Below, in pieces: positions 1 through 6,645 of a stretch of DNA of 19,201 nucleotides; position 1 is the stretch's first letter; each line of letters begins with the position of its first letter. Source of the stretch: an uncultured Acetatifactor sp. (GTDB lineage: Bacteria > Bacillota > Clostridia > Lachnospirales > Lachnospiraceae); NCBI GenBank assembly GCA_910584435.1, contig CAJUAP010000014.1:54555-73755 (forward strand), written 5' to 3'. Under the pieces are notes generated by a model. It worked only from the letters and a program-made list of their open reading frames with translations, was not told the origin of the DNA and did not search any database. The translations under genes were made by a program, and so were the position numbers.

Positions 1-72
1 GCGGAAACGGAAGCCAGTCAGGAAACGGAGAAGGCAGCGGAAACGGAAGCCAGTCGGGAAGCGGAGACGGGG
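1..72 (+). repeat. 36-bp in-frame tandem repeat
   Basis: Two imperfect copies of a 36-bp unit (1-36 and 37-72) begin with the same GCGGAAACGGAAGCCAGTC. They encode the Gly/Ser/Asn/Gln-rich linker of the partial protein. The array may continue to the left of the window. Confidence 0.75.
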
Positions 73-422
73 AGGGCAGTGGTTCCGGCGGCGGAGAAGG
101 GTCAGGCAGCGGAAATGGCGGGAACGGCTCCGGTCAGGGCGGAAACGGACGCGGAACAGGAAGCAGTACGGCTGTTCATGACTATGTCAGCGTTCCCAAT
201 GGGGTAGGAAATGATTCTTCTCTGACCGGCAATAAGAACGGAGATCAGGATTCGGAGTATTTCCGGCAGCAGAACGGCCTCGCCTGGGAAGGAGAGCATG
301 TGGATTATAATTCTGTCATTGGGGAATATACGGACAATGCTTATGAGGGCATTGCAAGCAACAGGTATCCAAGCGGCATGGAGTCAGTGATACGTGATTA
401 TTTTGAAACATTGAATCAATAG
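1..422 (+). CDS. C-terminal end of a Gly/Ser/Asn-rich protein (partial)
   Basis: The reading frame is open from the left edge (first full codon at 3) to a TAG at 420-422, giving the last 139 residues of a protein whose start lies outside the window. The first ~50 residues are a low-complexity linker made almost only of Gly, Ser, Asn, Gln and Glu. The rest is a normal-looking acidic domain that contains the stretches HDYVSVPNG, AWEGEHVDYNSVIGEYT and ends GMESVIRDYFETLNQ. I do not recognise a domain with certainty. The C-terminal pattern (VIGEY..., then a short helix ending DYFE.LN) reminds me of the last protein of MoxR/VWA loci in Lachnospiraceae, which would fit the moxR operon found 9.5 kb downstream. 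That link is from memory and is inference. Confidence 0.7.
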   Translation, partial: GNGSQSGNGEGSGNGSQSGSGDGEGSGSGGGEGSGSGNGGNGSGQGGNGRGTGSSTAVHDYVSVPNGVGNDSSLTGNKNGDQDSEYFRQQNGLAWEGEHVDYNSVIGEYTDNAYEGIASNRYPSGMESVIRDYFETLNQ

Positions 423-438
423 ATGGACAGGGGGGCTG

Positions 439-455
439 AAAAATCATTTTGTGAT
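439..455 (+). promoter_or_regulatory. Operator-like 17-bp repeat, copy 1
   Basis: AAAAATCATTTTGTGAT is identical to the sequence at 601-617. It contains the inverted repeat ATCA-N5-TGAT. This copy lies between the stop codon of the upstream gene and its terminator, 162 bp upstream of copy 2, a spacing that could allow looping. No binding protein is encoded in the window. Confidence 0.45.
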
Positions 456-460
456 ATCAG

Positions 461-501
461 TCATGCAGAGATTATGGAATCTTGTGCATGGCTGTTTTTT
501 T
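461..501 (+). terminator. Rho-independent terminator after the partial upstream gene
   Basis: CATGCA (462-467) pairs with TGCATG (485-490), and AGATT (469-473) pairs with AATCT (478-482). A G-T pair (468/483) lies between them and G484 is bulged. The loop is four bases. A run of seven T follows at 495-501. It separates the upstream gene from the peptide cluster. Confidence 0.7.
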
Positions 502-536
502 GCCGGTAACTGTGATGCTGTGGAGCACGAGGAATA

Positions 537-564
537 TTTTGTCGATTTTTGTCGAATTTTGTCG
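537..564 (+). promoter_or_regulatory. Three TTTTGTCG direct repeats in 10-bp phase
   Basis: TTTTGTCG occurs at 537-544, 547-554 and 557-564, exactly one helical turn apart. They lie about 55-80 bp upstream of a possible -10 element (619-627) that has no good -35 box. Such same-face direct repeats are typical of activator sites, for example for winged-helix response regulators. The identity of any activator is unknown. Confidence 0.45.
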
Positions 565-600
565 GATTTTTTTGCATTTCATCGATGAGTTTATGTAGAA

Positions 601-617
601 AAAAATCATTTTGTGAT
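601..617 (+). promoter_or_regulatory. Operator-like 17-bp repeat, copy 2, with AT-rich -10 region
   Basis: This is the second AAAAATCATTTTGTGAT copy. Here the symmetry extends to AAATCA-N5-TGATTT, a perfect 6-bp inverted repeat. It directly precedes possible -10 sequences, TATTAT (619-624) or TATAGA (622-627), and lies 44 bp before the first cluster start codon. A bound protein would cover the place of the -35 box, so it could repress or activate. Confidence 0.45.
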
Positions 618-661
618 TTATTATAGATGAATAGGTAAGGAGCATAGAGGAGGGAAGAGCA

Positions 662-1762
662 ATGTTGGATATGACTAACGTCTGGCAGGAAATAAGAGAA
701 GAGGAACGGACACAGCTTCCAATATATTTTCCGCCTCCAGTGTATTACAGCTTGAACAGTGCTGTGAATTTATCAGTATTGCTGACCATGCCGGAAGCTC
801 ATAAGTGGTTCTGCAACTGTATGATACAATTGGCATTTCATAAGGATTGGAAAACTGACAGGGAGGATCATCCTCTGGATATCTATCCGGCGAATATGAT
901 ACGGATTGGAAGGCATGGCGGATTGCTTTTTGCATATGAGCATGTGATAGATGTGGGGGGCACAATTCTTAAGGCGGAACGGGAAGCGTTTATGGAGCAC
1001 GTTATGAAATGGATTGATAATGGGCTTTATATTCTGTCGTATGCAGATGTGTCTAAGATGCCTGGAACAAAGTATTACGGAGGGCCGGAATGTGTTCATG
1101 ATTTCATGGTGTTTGGTTATCATAAAGCAGATAAAACAGTGAAGACAATGAATTTTAATGATAGGGAACAATTGGATGTGGTGGACATTTCATTTCAGAA
1201 TCTGGAGGATGCAGTGTATTCCCGTCTTGGCCGCAAAGTATTTACTCTGCTTATGCCACGCAAAAGGCAGGCATATGAATTTGATACGGACTTGTTCTGC
1301 ACATTTTTGTCCGATTATCTGAATGGAAGAAATACCGCAAAACGATTTGCCCATTTTGCAGATACATATGGGGAATATTGGTGGGGGCTTGAAATATACG
1401 AGCCGTTTCAGGAATTTATAGAGTATTCCCATGAGAACCTGGACAGTATTGATTACAGGCCGTTTCATGCTCTGTATGAACATAAGAAAAGCTTTCTGGG
1501 CAGCATGCAGTATATTCGCAGCATTTATTCCATAGATGACAGCATGGAGTATGAGTTAAAAATGGAAAAGCTGGTACGGGATGCGGAAATGCTGCGGATG
1601 ATGGCATTGAAATACCGCAGACGTAAGAGCGGGACGATTGTCCGGCGGATGATCCGGCTGCTTTCTGATATTGCAGCAGAAGAGAAAGAAATTTTACAGA
1701 GATATGAGGCAGTAGTAAACACAATACGGAACAGTCAGGAACCGTCGGAAAAGAAAGGTTGA
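662..1762 (+). CDS. BtrH/C39-like papain-fold protein of the peptide cluster (putative)
   Basis: This is a 366-residue cytoplasmic protein with no signal peptide. The start is supported by GAGGAGGG at 647-654, seven bases before ATG. The N-terminal half resembles the papain-fold group that includes BtrH_N and C39-like domains: a stretch NGLYILSYAD (about 120-129), then CVHDFMVFGY (145-153) with His146, then a strand ending TMNFN near 165, as in the His-Asp/Asn part of such folds. The C-terminal half (about 215-360) is helical and basic. The usual N-terminal nucleophilic Cys is not evident; the equivalent region reads PVYYSLNSAVN, and the only nearby Cys are 51 and 53. BtrH moves an acyl group from a carrier protein to its substrate, which would suit the carrier protein encoded downstream, but here the activity is inference. 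It is the first gene of the cluster, 12 bp before the methyltransferase. Confidence 0.6.
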   Translation: MLDMTNVWQEIREEERTQLPIYFPPPVYYSLNSAVNLSVLLTMPEAHKWFCNCMIQLAFHKDWKTDREDHPLDIYPANMIRIGRHGGLLFAYEHVIDVGGTILKAEREAFMEHVMKWIDNGLYILSYADVSKMPGTKYYGGPECVHDFMVFGYHKADKTVKTMNFNDREQLDVVDISFQNLEDAVYSRLGRKVFTLLMPRKRQAYEFDTDLFCTFLSDYLNGRNTAKRFAHFADTYGEYWWGLEIYEPFQEFIEYSHENLDSIDYRPFHALYEHKKSFLGSMQYIRSIYSIDDSMEYELKMEKLVRDAEMLRMMALKYRRRKSGTIVRRMIRLLSDIAAEEKEILQRYEAVVNTIRNSQEPSEKKG

Positions 1763-1774
1763 ATTTATAATAAA

Positions 1775-2524
1775 ATGAAAACAGTTTATGATGGATTTTT
1801 GGCTGATATATATGATTACTGTCCATATTTCAGAGACCGGGGAAAAGAAGCGGTATTCTATCTAAATGAACTGGGATCCCAATATTCAAATATATTAGAG
1901 CTTGGGACAGCCACTGGTTCCCTTACAATTCCATTGGCAGAGGCAGGATATATGGTAGATACTGTGGATTTTTCGGAGGATATGCATCGTATCGCCAGAA
2001 GAAAAGCAGCTGACAGTGCGCAGGATATTTCAGGGAAGATAAATTACATTTTAGCAGACGTTGTATATTTCAACCCTCAGAAAAAGTATGGGGCTGTTAT
2101 GATTCCGGACAGCCTTCTGACAATTTTTCCCGAAAAGGAGAAAAGAGAAAGGATATTGAGAATGTGTTATGACGCATTGGAGGAGGGTGGAACTCTCATC
2201 CTTGATGTGTATCAGCCGATAGAAAGAATTATAGAGAAAGGAAGCCACAAAGAGCACTCCAGATTTCGTGGAAAGAACAAGGAAGTTTACCTGGTTACAG
2301 TAAATCATGAAGTGGATATCAATGAGCAGTTACATAGCTGTGTTTATCATTATAAAAAATGGCGTCCGGCCGATGATGCGGAAGATGAAATCAGTATTCC
2401 GATTACCTATCGATATCTGTATCCTGCAGAAGTAGAAGAAGCATTGAGGAAAACCGGGTTTCACAGCATTCAGGTTACTGAAATATTTGACGGAAATATT
2501 AATTTTATTACGGCTAAGAAATAG
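1775..2524 (+). CDS. Class I SAM-dependent methyltransferase
   Basis: This 249-residue enzyme has the Rossmann-fold signature. Motif I is LELGTATGS at 41-49, and the acidic end of strand 2 is VDFSEDM at 64-70. A motif II/III region follows (VMIPDSLLTIFP, then LEEGGTLILDVYQP). It would transfer methyl from S-adenosylmethionine. The acceptor cannot be read from sequence; the precursor peptide, its cross-linked product or a carrier-bound group are possible. It starts 12 bases after the preceding stop, with a weak GAAAGG at about 1754-1759, so translation is likely coupled. The radical SAM maturase follows after 36 bp. The fold call is firm; a role in peptide tailoring is inferred from position. 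Confidence 0.85.
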   Translation: MKTVYDGFLADIYDYCPYFRDRGKEAVFYLNELGSQYSNILELGTATGSLTIPLAEAGYMVDTVDFSEDMHRIARRKAADSAQDISGKINYILADVVYFNPQKKYGAVMIPDSLLTIFPEKEKRERILRMCYDALEEGGTLILDVYQPIERIIEKGSHKEHSRFRGKNKEVYLVTVNHEVDINEQLHSCVYHYKKWRPADDAEDEISIPITYRYLYPAEVEEALRKTGFHSIQVTEIFDGNINFITAKK

Positions 2525-2560
2525 TATAATAGGTATGACTGCAGAAAGGGGAAGAGAAAT

Positions 2561-3904
2561 ATGGCTTATAAAGCTTCGGAATTTAATTATATATTTAAAT
2601 GTGATGACGGAAGCCTCCGCATGTATAATTCAATGGCGGGAACAGGAAGCCTGCTTATCGTTGGAGCGGAAATGAGAAATGATGTTCTGCATGTACTGGA
2701 AGAAGGCGGTTCCGGTGATAATCTGCCTGAATATGTGAGGGAGGCTTTCATCAAACGTGGATACCTGGTTCCTGATGAGAGGAATGAAGAGCTGGCTTTG
2801 GACATAAGAACTGCAGAAACAATCATAGGCGGTAAGTACTTAAGCCTGATTATCATGCCTACCGAACAGTGTAATTTCAGATGCAGGTATTGCTATGAGG
2901 ACTTCCGCAAGGGGGCAATGTCTCAGGAGATGCAGGATGCCTTAATTAAATATGTGGCGAAAAACATTGCAAATTATGTCGGTATGTCTGTGGTTTGGTT
3001 TGGCGGTGAACCGCTGCAGGCGTTGAAGGTAATCGAATACCTTTCCAATCAGTTTATAGAGATCTGCAGAAGAGCGAAAAAAACATATGTTGCAGGAATA
3101 ACCACAAACGGATACGGTTTGACACCGGAAGTATATGAAACCCTGTATCGTTTGAAGATACTGAATTATCAGGTGACATTGGATGGTTTCAGGCCGCAGC
3201 ATGACAGCCAGCGTGTTCTTGCCAATGGGGAAGGGACTTTTGACAGAATCGTGGATAATCTGATGCATATCAAAAGCATGAGGAAAATCGGTGTGCTGTT
3301 TATGATACGCACCAATTTTACAAGAGCTATTCTGGAAAATATAGACGAATATTTAAGATTTTACAAGGAACATTTCGGAGATGACCAGAGATTTACTTTT
3401 TATATACAGAAGGCTTCCGACTGGGGAGGGGAAAGGGTAAAGGATTTTTCCGGCGAATTGGCGGGGGATGTCCATGCATTTGTGCTGTCAAAGCTGAAGG
3501 AATACGGGATATTTCTCGGCAGGTCCAGTCATTTCAGCGAGCTGGATTGTGAATTGAATACATGCTATGCTGCGAAGAAGGGGCATTTTGTAATTGGTTC
3601 GGACGGAACAATTTACAGATGCACAACACGTTTTGATTTTCCTGAAAATAATGTGGGAAAATTAAAAAAGGGCGGTTATATGGAATTAAATGAAAATTAT
3701 GAAAAGTGGACCCGCATCAATGAGCAGAGACAAGATATGTGCAAATCATGCTTTAACCGGGCAAGCTGTCTTCCGATGAAATGCCCGTATCAGAATATGA
3801 AATCTGACAGCATACAATGTCCTCCTATGGGAGGTGATAAGCTTGGGATGTTCCTGGAACGTTTTCAGGAAGATTTATTTTATCATTTGAGGGCGCAGAA
3901 TTGA
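2561..3904 (+). CDS. Radical SAM/SPASM maturase for the Cys-rich peptides (CcpM-like)
   Basis: This is a 447-residue peptide-modifying radical SAM enzyme. The N-terminal ~90 residues look like a leader-recognition (PqqD-like/RRE) wing. The [4Fe-4S] site is CNFRCRYC (Cys104, 108, 111), followed by the SAM-binding GGEP (148-151). A C-terminal SPASM region carries Cys330, 335, 354, 394, 397, 402, 406 and 418, enough for two auxiliary clusters. Such enzymes form thioether (sactipeptide/ranthipeptide) or related links on Cys-rich precursors, and two such precursors lie 430 bp downstream. The organisation matches what I recall of the Cys-rich peptide radical SAM maturase family 'CcpM' (CLI_3235-type systems), from memory. 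AAAGGGGAAG at about 2544-2553 precedes the start. Confidence 0.88.
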   Translation: MAYKASEFNYIFKCDDGSLRMYNSMAGTGSLLIVGAEMRNDVLHVLEEGGSGDNLPEYVREAFIKRGYLVPDERNEELALDIRTAETIIGGKYLSLIIMPTEQCNFRCRYCYEDFRKGAMSQEMQDALIKYVAKNIANYVGMSVVWFGGEPLQALKVIEYLSNQFIEICRRAKKTYVAGITTNGYGLTPEVYETLYRLKILNYQVTLDGFRPQHDSQRVLANGEGTFDRIVDNLMHIKSMRKIGVLFMIRTNFTRAILENIDEYLRFYKEHFGDDQRFTFYIQKASDWGGERVKDFSGELAGDVHAFVLSKLKEYGIFLGRSSHFSELDCELNTCYAAKKGHFVIGSDGTIYRCTTRFDFPENNVGKLKKGGYMELNENYEKWTRINEQRQDMCKSCFNRASCLPMKCPYQNMKSDSIQCPPMGGDKLGMFLERFQEDLFYHLRAQN

Positions 3905-3963
3905 AAACGGATTAAAACGAAGGAAGAGAGAGCATAATCGCTGGTAAGGAGGGCTGGATTGCA

Positions 3964-4308
3964 ATGAATGAAATTAAGAAATGTATTTTTGATATATTGG
4001 ATGAAAACGGAATTTATATTGATTCCAATGAAATGGAGGAGGATTTGGATTTAAGGGAATATATATTGGATTCTCTGCAGTATGTCTATATTATTGTTGA
4101 GCTGGAAGACAGGCTGGGTCTCGAATTACCGGATGAAGTGCTGTTATATGAAAACTTAGCGTCAATCAACGGATTTGCAAATATGATTTCAGACAGGCAG
4201 CAAGAGATGATGCATATAGGGTGCGGTTATGAAAATGCCTGTGAAGGCAATGACATAACAATAGATTTTCGGACAAACACAATTAATATGGGTGGACAGG
4301 AGTTCTGA
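3964..4308 (+). CDS. Acyl carrier protein-related protein with extra C-terminal tail
   Basis: This 114-residue acidic protein has an acyl carrier fold in residues 1-80. The phosphopantetheine site is DSL at 36-38 with Ser37, and it continues LQYVYIIVELEDRLGLELPDE, the usual helix II pattern. The serine is present, so it can in principle be charged. A carrier protein in a RiPP cluster is unusual; I recall an 'acyl carrier-related protein' as part of clostridial peptide maturation systems. Its partner could be the BtrH-like protein at 662-1762. Residues about 81-114 are an extra tail with two Cys and the segment TNTINMGG, absent from ordinary carrier proteins of ~80 aa. AAGGAGGG at 3946-3953 supports the start. 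It lies just before the two precursor genes. Confidence 0.82.
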   Translation: MNEIKKCIFDILDENGIYIDSNEMEEDLDLREYILDSLQYVYIIVELEDRLGLELPDEVLLYENLASINGFANMISDRQQEMMHIGCGYENACEGNDITIDFRTNTINMGGQEF

Positions 4309-4335
4309 AAATCATGAACAGGAAAGGAGACTTAT

Positions 4336-4461
4336 ATGAAGGCAAAAAGGAGATTGCAGAAGCGCGGGAAGAATGCACAGTCATTAAAAAAGATTGTGCT
4401 GTATGCTGCATCAAATGAGAACTGTCAGTGCTGTACTATTAACATGAGTGGATGTAAATGA
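4336..4461 (+). CDS. Cys-rich RiPP precursor peptide 1 (41 aa)
   Basis: This short gene encodes a 41-residue peptide. The leader is basic, MKAKRRLQKRGKNAQ, followed by SLKKIVLYAA. The likely core is SNENCQCCTINMSGCK (residues 26-41). Cys30, 32, 33 and 40 form the pattern CxCC-x6-C. AAAGGAGA at 4323-4330 stands at ideal distance. The core is nearly the same as in the second peptide, and both lie between a SPASM radical SAM enzyme and an exporter, which makes a precursor role very likely. The leader would be recognised by the maturase and removed by the S8 protease; the cut site, perhaps near YAA/SNEN, is a guess. No Gly-Gly motif is present, which agrees with an exporter that has no C39 peptidase. 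Confidence 0.88.
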   Translation: MKAKRRLQKRGKNAQSLKKIVLYAASNENCQCCTINMSGCK

Positions 4462-4472
4462 GGTGGAACATT

Positions 4473-4601
4473 ATGAAAAGGAAAATCAAATTGAGAAAAC
4501 CCGGAAATGGGGCGGCGCTGCTGAAAAAAGTTGTATTATACAATTCTCCCGCCTCAAATGAAAATTGTCAGTGCTGTACAGTTAATATGAGTAAGTGCTG
4601 A
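4473..4601 (+). CDS. Cys-rich RiPP precursor peptide 2 (42 aa)
   Basis: This is a 42-residue paralogue of peptide 1. The leader MKRKIKLRKPGNGAAL is basic and differs from that of peptide 1, but KKVVLY matches KKIVLY. The likely core is SNENCQCCTVNMSKC (28-42), with Cys32, 34, 35 and 42 in the same CxCC-x6-C pattern. The ribosome binding site GAGGTGG (4460-4466) overlaps the stop codon of peptide 1, so the two are translated from one message. The core differs by Ile/Val, by Gly/Lys before the last Cys, and by lacking a final Lys. Over the shared SNEN...NMS codons there are five base changes in 39, four of them silent, which points to selection for the core sequence. Confidence 0.88.
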   Translation: MKRKIKLRKPGNGAALLKKVVLYNSPASNENCQCCTVNMSKC

Positions 4602-4626
4602 TGTGCATTTTTATGTGCTTTATTCC

Positions 4627-4644
4627 CCGCAAGCTCTGTTGCGG
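4627..4644 (+). other. Stem-loop just after the precursor genes
   Basis: CCGCAA (4627-4632) pairs with TTGCGG (4639-4644) around a 6-base loop, 25 bases after the stop of peptide 2. No T-run follows, so it is more likely a transcript-stabilising or processing hairpin than a full terminator. Confidence 0.45.
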
Positions 4645-4658
4645 ACAATGGAAGCAAA

Positions 4659-4722
4659 GCTGAGAAGTAATGCCTCGTAACAGTTCAGGCAGGGGCTGTC
4701 TGAACTGTTACAATGTCTCAGC
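4659..4722 (+). other. Large two-tier hairpin between the precursors and the exporter
   Basis: GTAACAGTTCAG (4677-4688) pairs perfectly with CTGAACTGTTAC (4700-4711) around an 11-base loop. Outside it GCTGAGA (4659-4665) pairs with TCTCAGC (4716-4722). There is no T-run, so full termination is doubtful. It may block exonucleases or cause partial termination, keeping precursor messages more abundant than the enzyme messages. CGTAACAGTTCAGNCAGG occurs again at 9762-9779 after the last cluster gene. Confidence 0.6.
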
Positions 4723-4830
4723 GCTGCTGTGGGGGGTGACTGCATTTTGGATAATGGTTCTTCGCGTTACCTTACCTGCATAAGTTTTGTATTGCCTGCA
4801 TTTTGTATTGAAAGAAAGAGAGTTTGGACA

Positions 4831-6639
4831 ATGTTAAAAAATAGCAGAATATTTAAAAATTTTTTTTATACGAAGAAAATGTTTGCCCTGATGTGGAAAA
4901 ACGATAAAGCTTATATTATCTACATGCTGTCGGATATACTGATTTATTCCTGTATTCCCTTCATTAATATGTATTTGATAAAAATATCCATATCAATGCT
5001 GGAAACAAAAGCGGAAATCGGGTTATATGTTCCTGTTATCCTGGGTCTGCTGGCGGCAAATCTTGCGGCAAACTGCACACATAATTTCCTGAATTATAAA
5101 CGTGATGTCCACGGCAGTATGATAAGTGTAATTTTATATAAGAATATATTTGTGAAAACTTTGGATATAGATTATGAAAGGCTGTTGGATAAAGAAATAA
5201 AGGAAAGAAGAGAACTGGCCCTTGGGATTATTAACAACAGCCGCTTTGCCAATCTGGCCACAAGCTTTCACAATATTGTATCAAATATAGTGATACTTTT
5301 CGGTATAGTTGTAATATTGTCGCAGATTGATTTCTGGATATTGATGTTAGTTCTATTAATTGTAATAATCAATACATTATCAATCAGGTACAGACAGAAA
5401 TATGAGCGTTCCATCCATTTGGACTTAACGCCTGCAGTGAGAAGAAATGGATATTTCATGCAGATAGGTTCGGATTTTTCCTTTGTCAAGGAAATAAAAA
5501 CGTATCTGATGGATAAGCAGATTATAAAAAGGTATATTGACCTGCAGAATGAGCTGCGCAAAGGAATCGACAAAAGCCTCAGCCTGTCGCTTGCGGGATA
5601 TGCAATAGCTTATGTTATGGAAGCAGTTTTAAACGGAGTTGTATATGTTTATCTGGGCTACAGGGTTTTGGTAAGATATGATTTAAGTATTGCAAACTTT
5701 TCCCTTTTTCTGTCTGCCATTACGAATTTCAACAGATCAATTCAGTCTATTATCAGTGCTTTTGTGAACATTTCAAATGATGGACAGTACCTGCAGGATT
5801 ATTTTGATTTTATGGACATTCAGACTGTCAGGGATGTGGAAGAGGCGTCACTGCCTGAAATCTCAAACCATGAGATGTATTCCTTTACGATGGAAAATGT
5901 CAGCTACCGTTATCCTCATAAGGAAGATTATGCTCTGCGGAACATCAATCTGAAAATAGAAGCAGGAGAAAAGCTGGCCATTGTGGGAGAGAACGGTGCG
6001 GGAAAATCAACCCTGGTGCTGCTTCTGATGCGTATGATTGAACCTACAGAAGGCCGTATTTTATTAAATGGCACGGATATACGTCAATATCATATTGAGG
6101 AATACCGGAAACTGTTTTCCACTGTTTTTCAGGATTTTAAGTTGTTTTCCTTCACCATACAGGATAATATCACTTCTCTGGAAGAGCCGAATCTGCCGCT
6201 GGCCGTACAGGTTGCGGAAAATGTAGGGCTGGAAAAGAAAATTACATCGCTGCGGAAGGGAATGGATACCTATCTGGACAAACTTTATGATAATGAAGGG
6301 GTTCTGCTTTCCGGAGGGGAAGCGCAGCGACTTGCAATTGCCCGTGCTCTCTATAAAAATGCGCCCATATTTGTTCTCGATGAACCTACAGCAGCGCTGG
6401 ACCCTAAAATGGAGCATGAGATATATGCAAAATTCAGGGAAATAACCGAAGGAAAAACAACTTTTTACATTACACACAGGATGGCCAGCACCCATTTCTG
6501 TGACCGTATTATTGTGCTGAAGGAAGGAAATATCATTGAAACAGGATCGCATAAGGAACTGATCAAAGAGAAAGGGTATTATAATGAACTGTACCAGATG
6601 CAGGCACAGTATTATTCCGAGACAGATGAGAAGGAGTAA
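4831..6639 (+). CDS. ABC exporter (fused membrane and ATPase domains)
   Basis: This is a 602-residue half-transporter exporter. Residues 1 to about 310 form the membrane domain, with hydrophobic segments such as IIYMLSDILIYSCIPF and LMLVLLIVIINTLS. The ATPase domain follows, with Walker A GENGAGKST (about 385-393), signature LSGGE (from 493), Walker B IFVLDEP (from 513) and switch His549 in ITHR. I chose ATG 4831 because AAAGAGAG stands 8-15 bases before it. The frame is open 34 codons further to a GTG at 4729, but that start has no good ribosome site and lies near the hairpin. There is no N-terminal C39 peptidase, so leader removal must be done by another protein, most simply the S8 enzyme encoded next. 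Export of the mature peptide is the expected role. Confidence 0.9.
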   Translation: MLKNSRIFKNFFYTKKMFALMWKNDKAYIIYMLSDILIYSCIPFINMYLIKISISMLETKAEIGLYVPVILGLLAANLAANCTHNFLNYKRDVHGSMISVILYKNIFVKTLDIDYERLLDKEIKERRELALGIINNSRFANLATSFHNIVSNIVILFGIVVILSQIDFWILMLVLLIVIINTLSIRYRQKYERSIHLDLTPAVRRNGYFMQIGSDFSFVKEIKTYLMDKQIIKRYIDLQNELRKGIDKSLSLSLAGYAIAYVMEAVLNGVVYVYLGYRVLVRYDLSIANFSLFLSAITNFNRSIQSIISAFVNISNDGQYLQDYFDFMDIQTVRDVEEASLPEISNHEMYSFTMENVSYRYPHKEDYALRNINLKIEAGEKLAIVGENGAGKSTLVLLLMRMIEPTEGRILLNGTDIRQYHIEEYRKLFSTVFQDFKLFSFTIQDNITSLEEPNLPLAVQVAENVGLEKKITSLRKGMDTYLDKLYDNEGVLLSGGEAQRLAIARALYKNAPIFVLDEPTAALDPKMEHEIYAKFREITEGKTTFYITHRMASTHFCDRIIVLKEGNIIETGSHKELIKEKGYYNELYQMQAQYYSETDEKE

Positions 6640-6645
6640 AGCAAT

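Noticed and set aside
1..72. CRISPR-like or regulatory repeat array
   Set aside because: The units are contiguous, 36 bp, in frame and encode a Gly-rich linker, with no spacers.
4314..4418. A 34-codon frame with a CAVCC end overlapping precursor 1 in another frame
   Set aside because: It has no good ribosome site, and it has no counterpart around precursor 2. The Cys codons come from the overlapping sequence.
4729..4830. N-terminal extension of the ABC exporter from GTG 4729
   Set aside because: The extension overlaps no good ribosome site and begins right after the large hairpin. ATG 4831 with AAAGAGAG is the better start.
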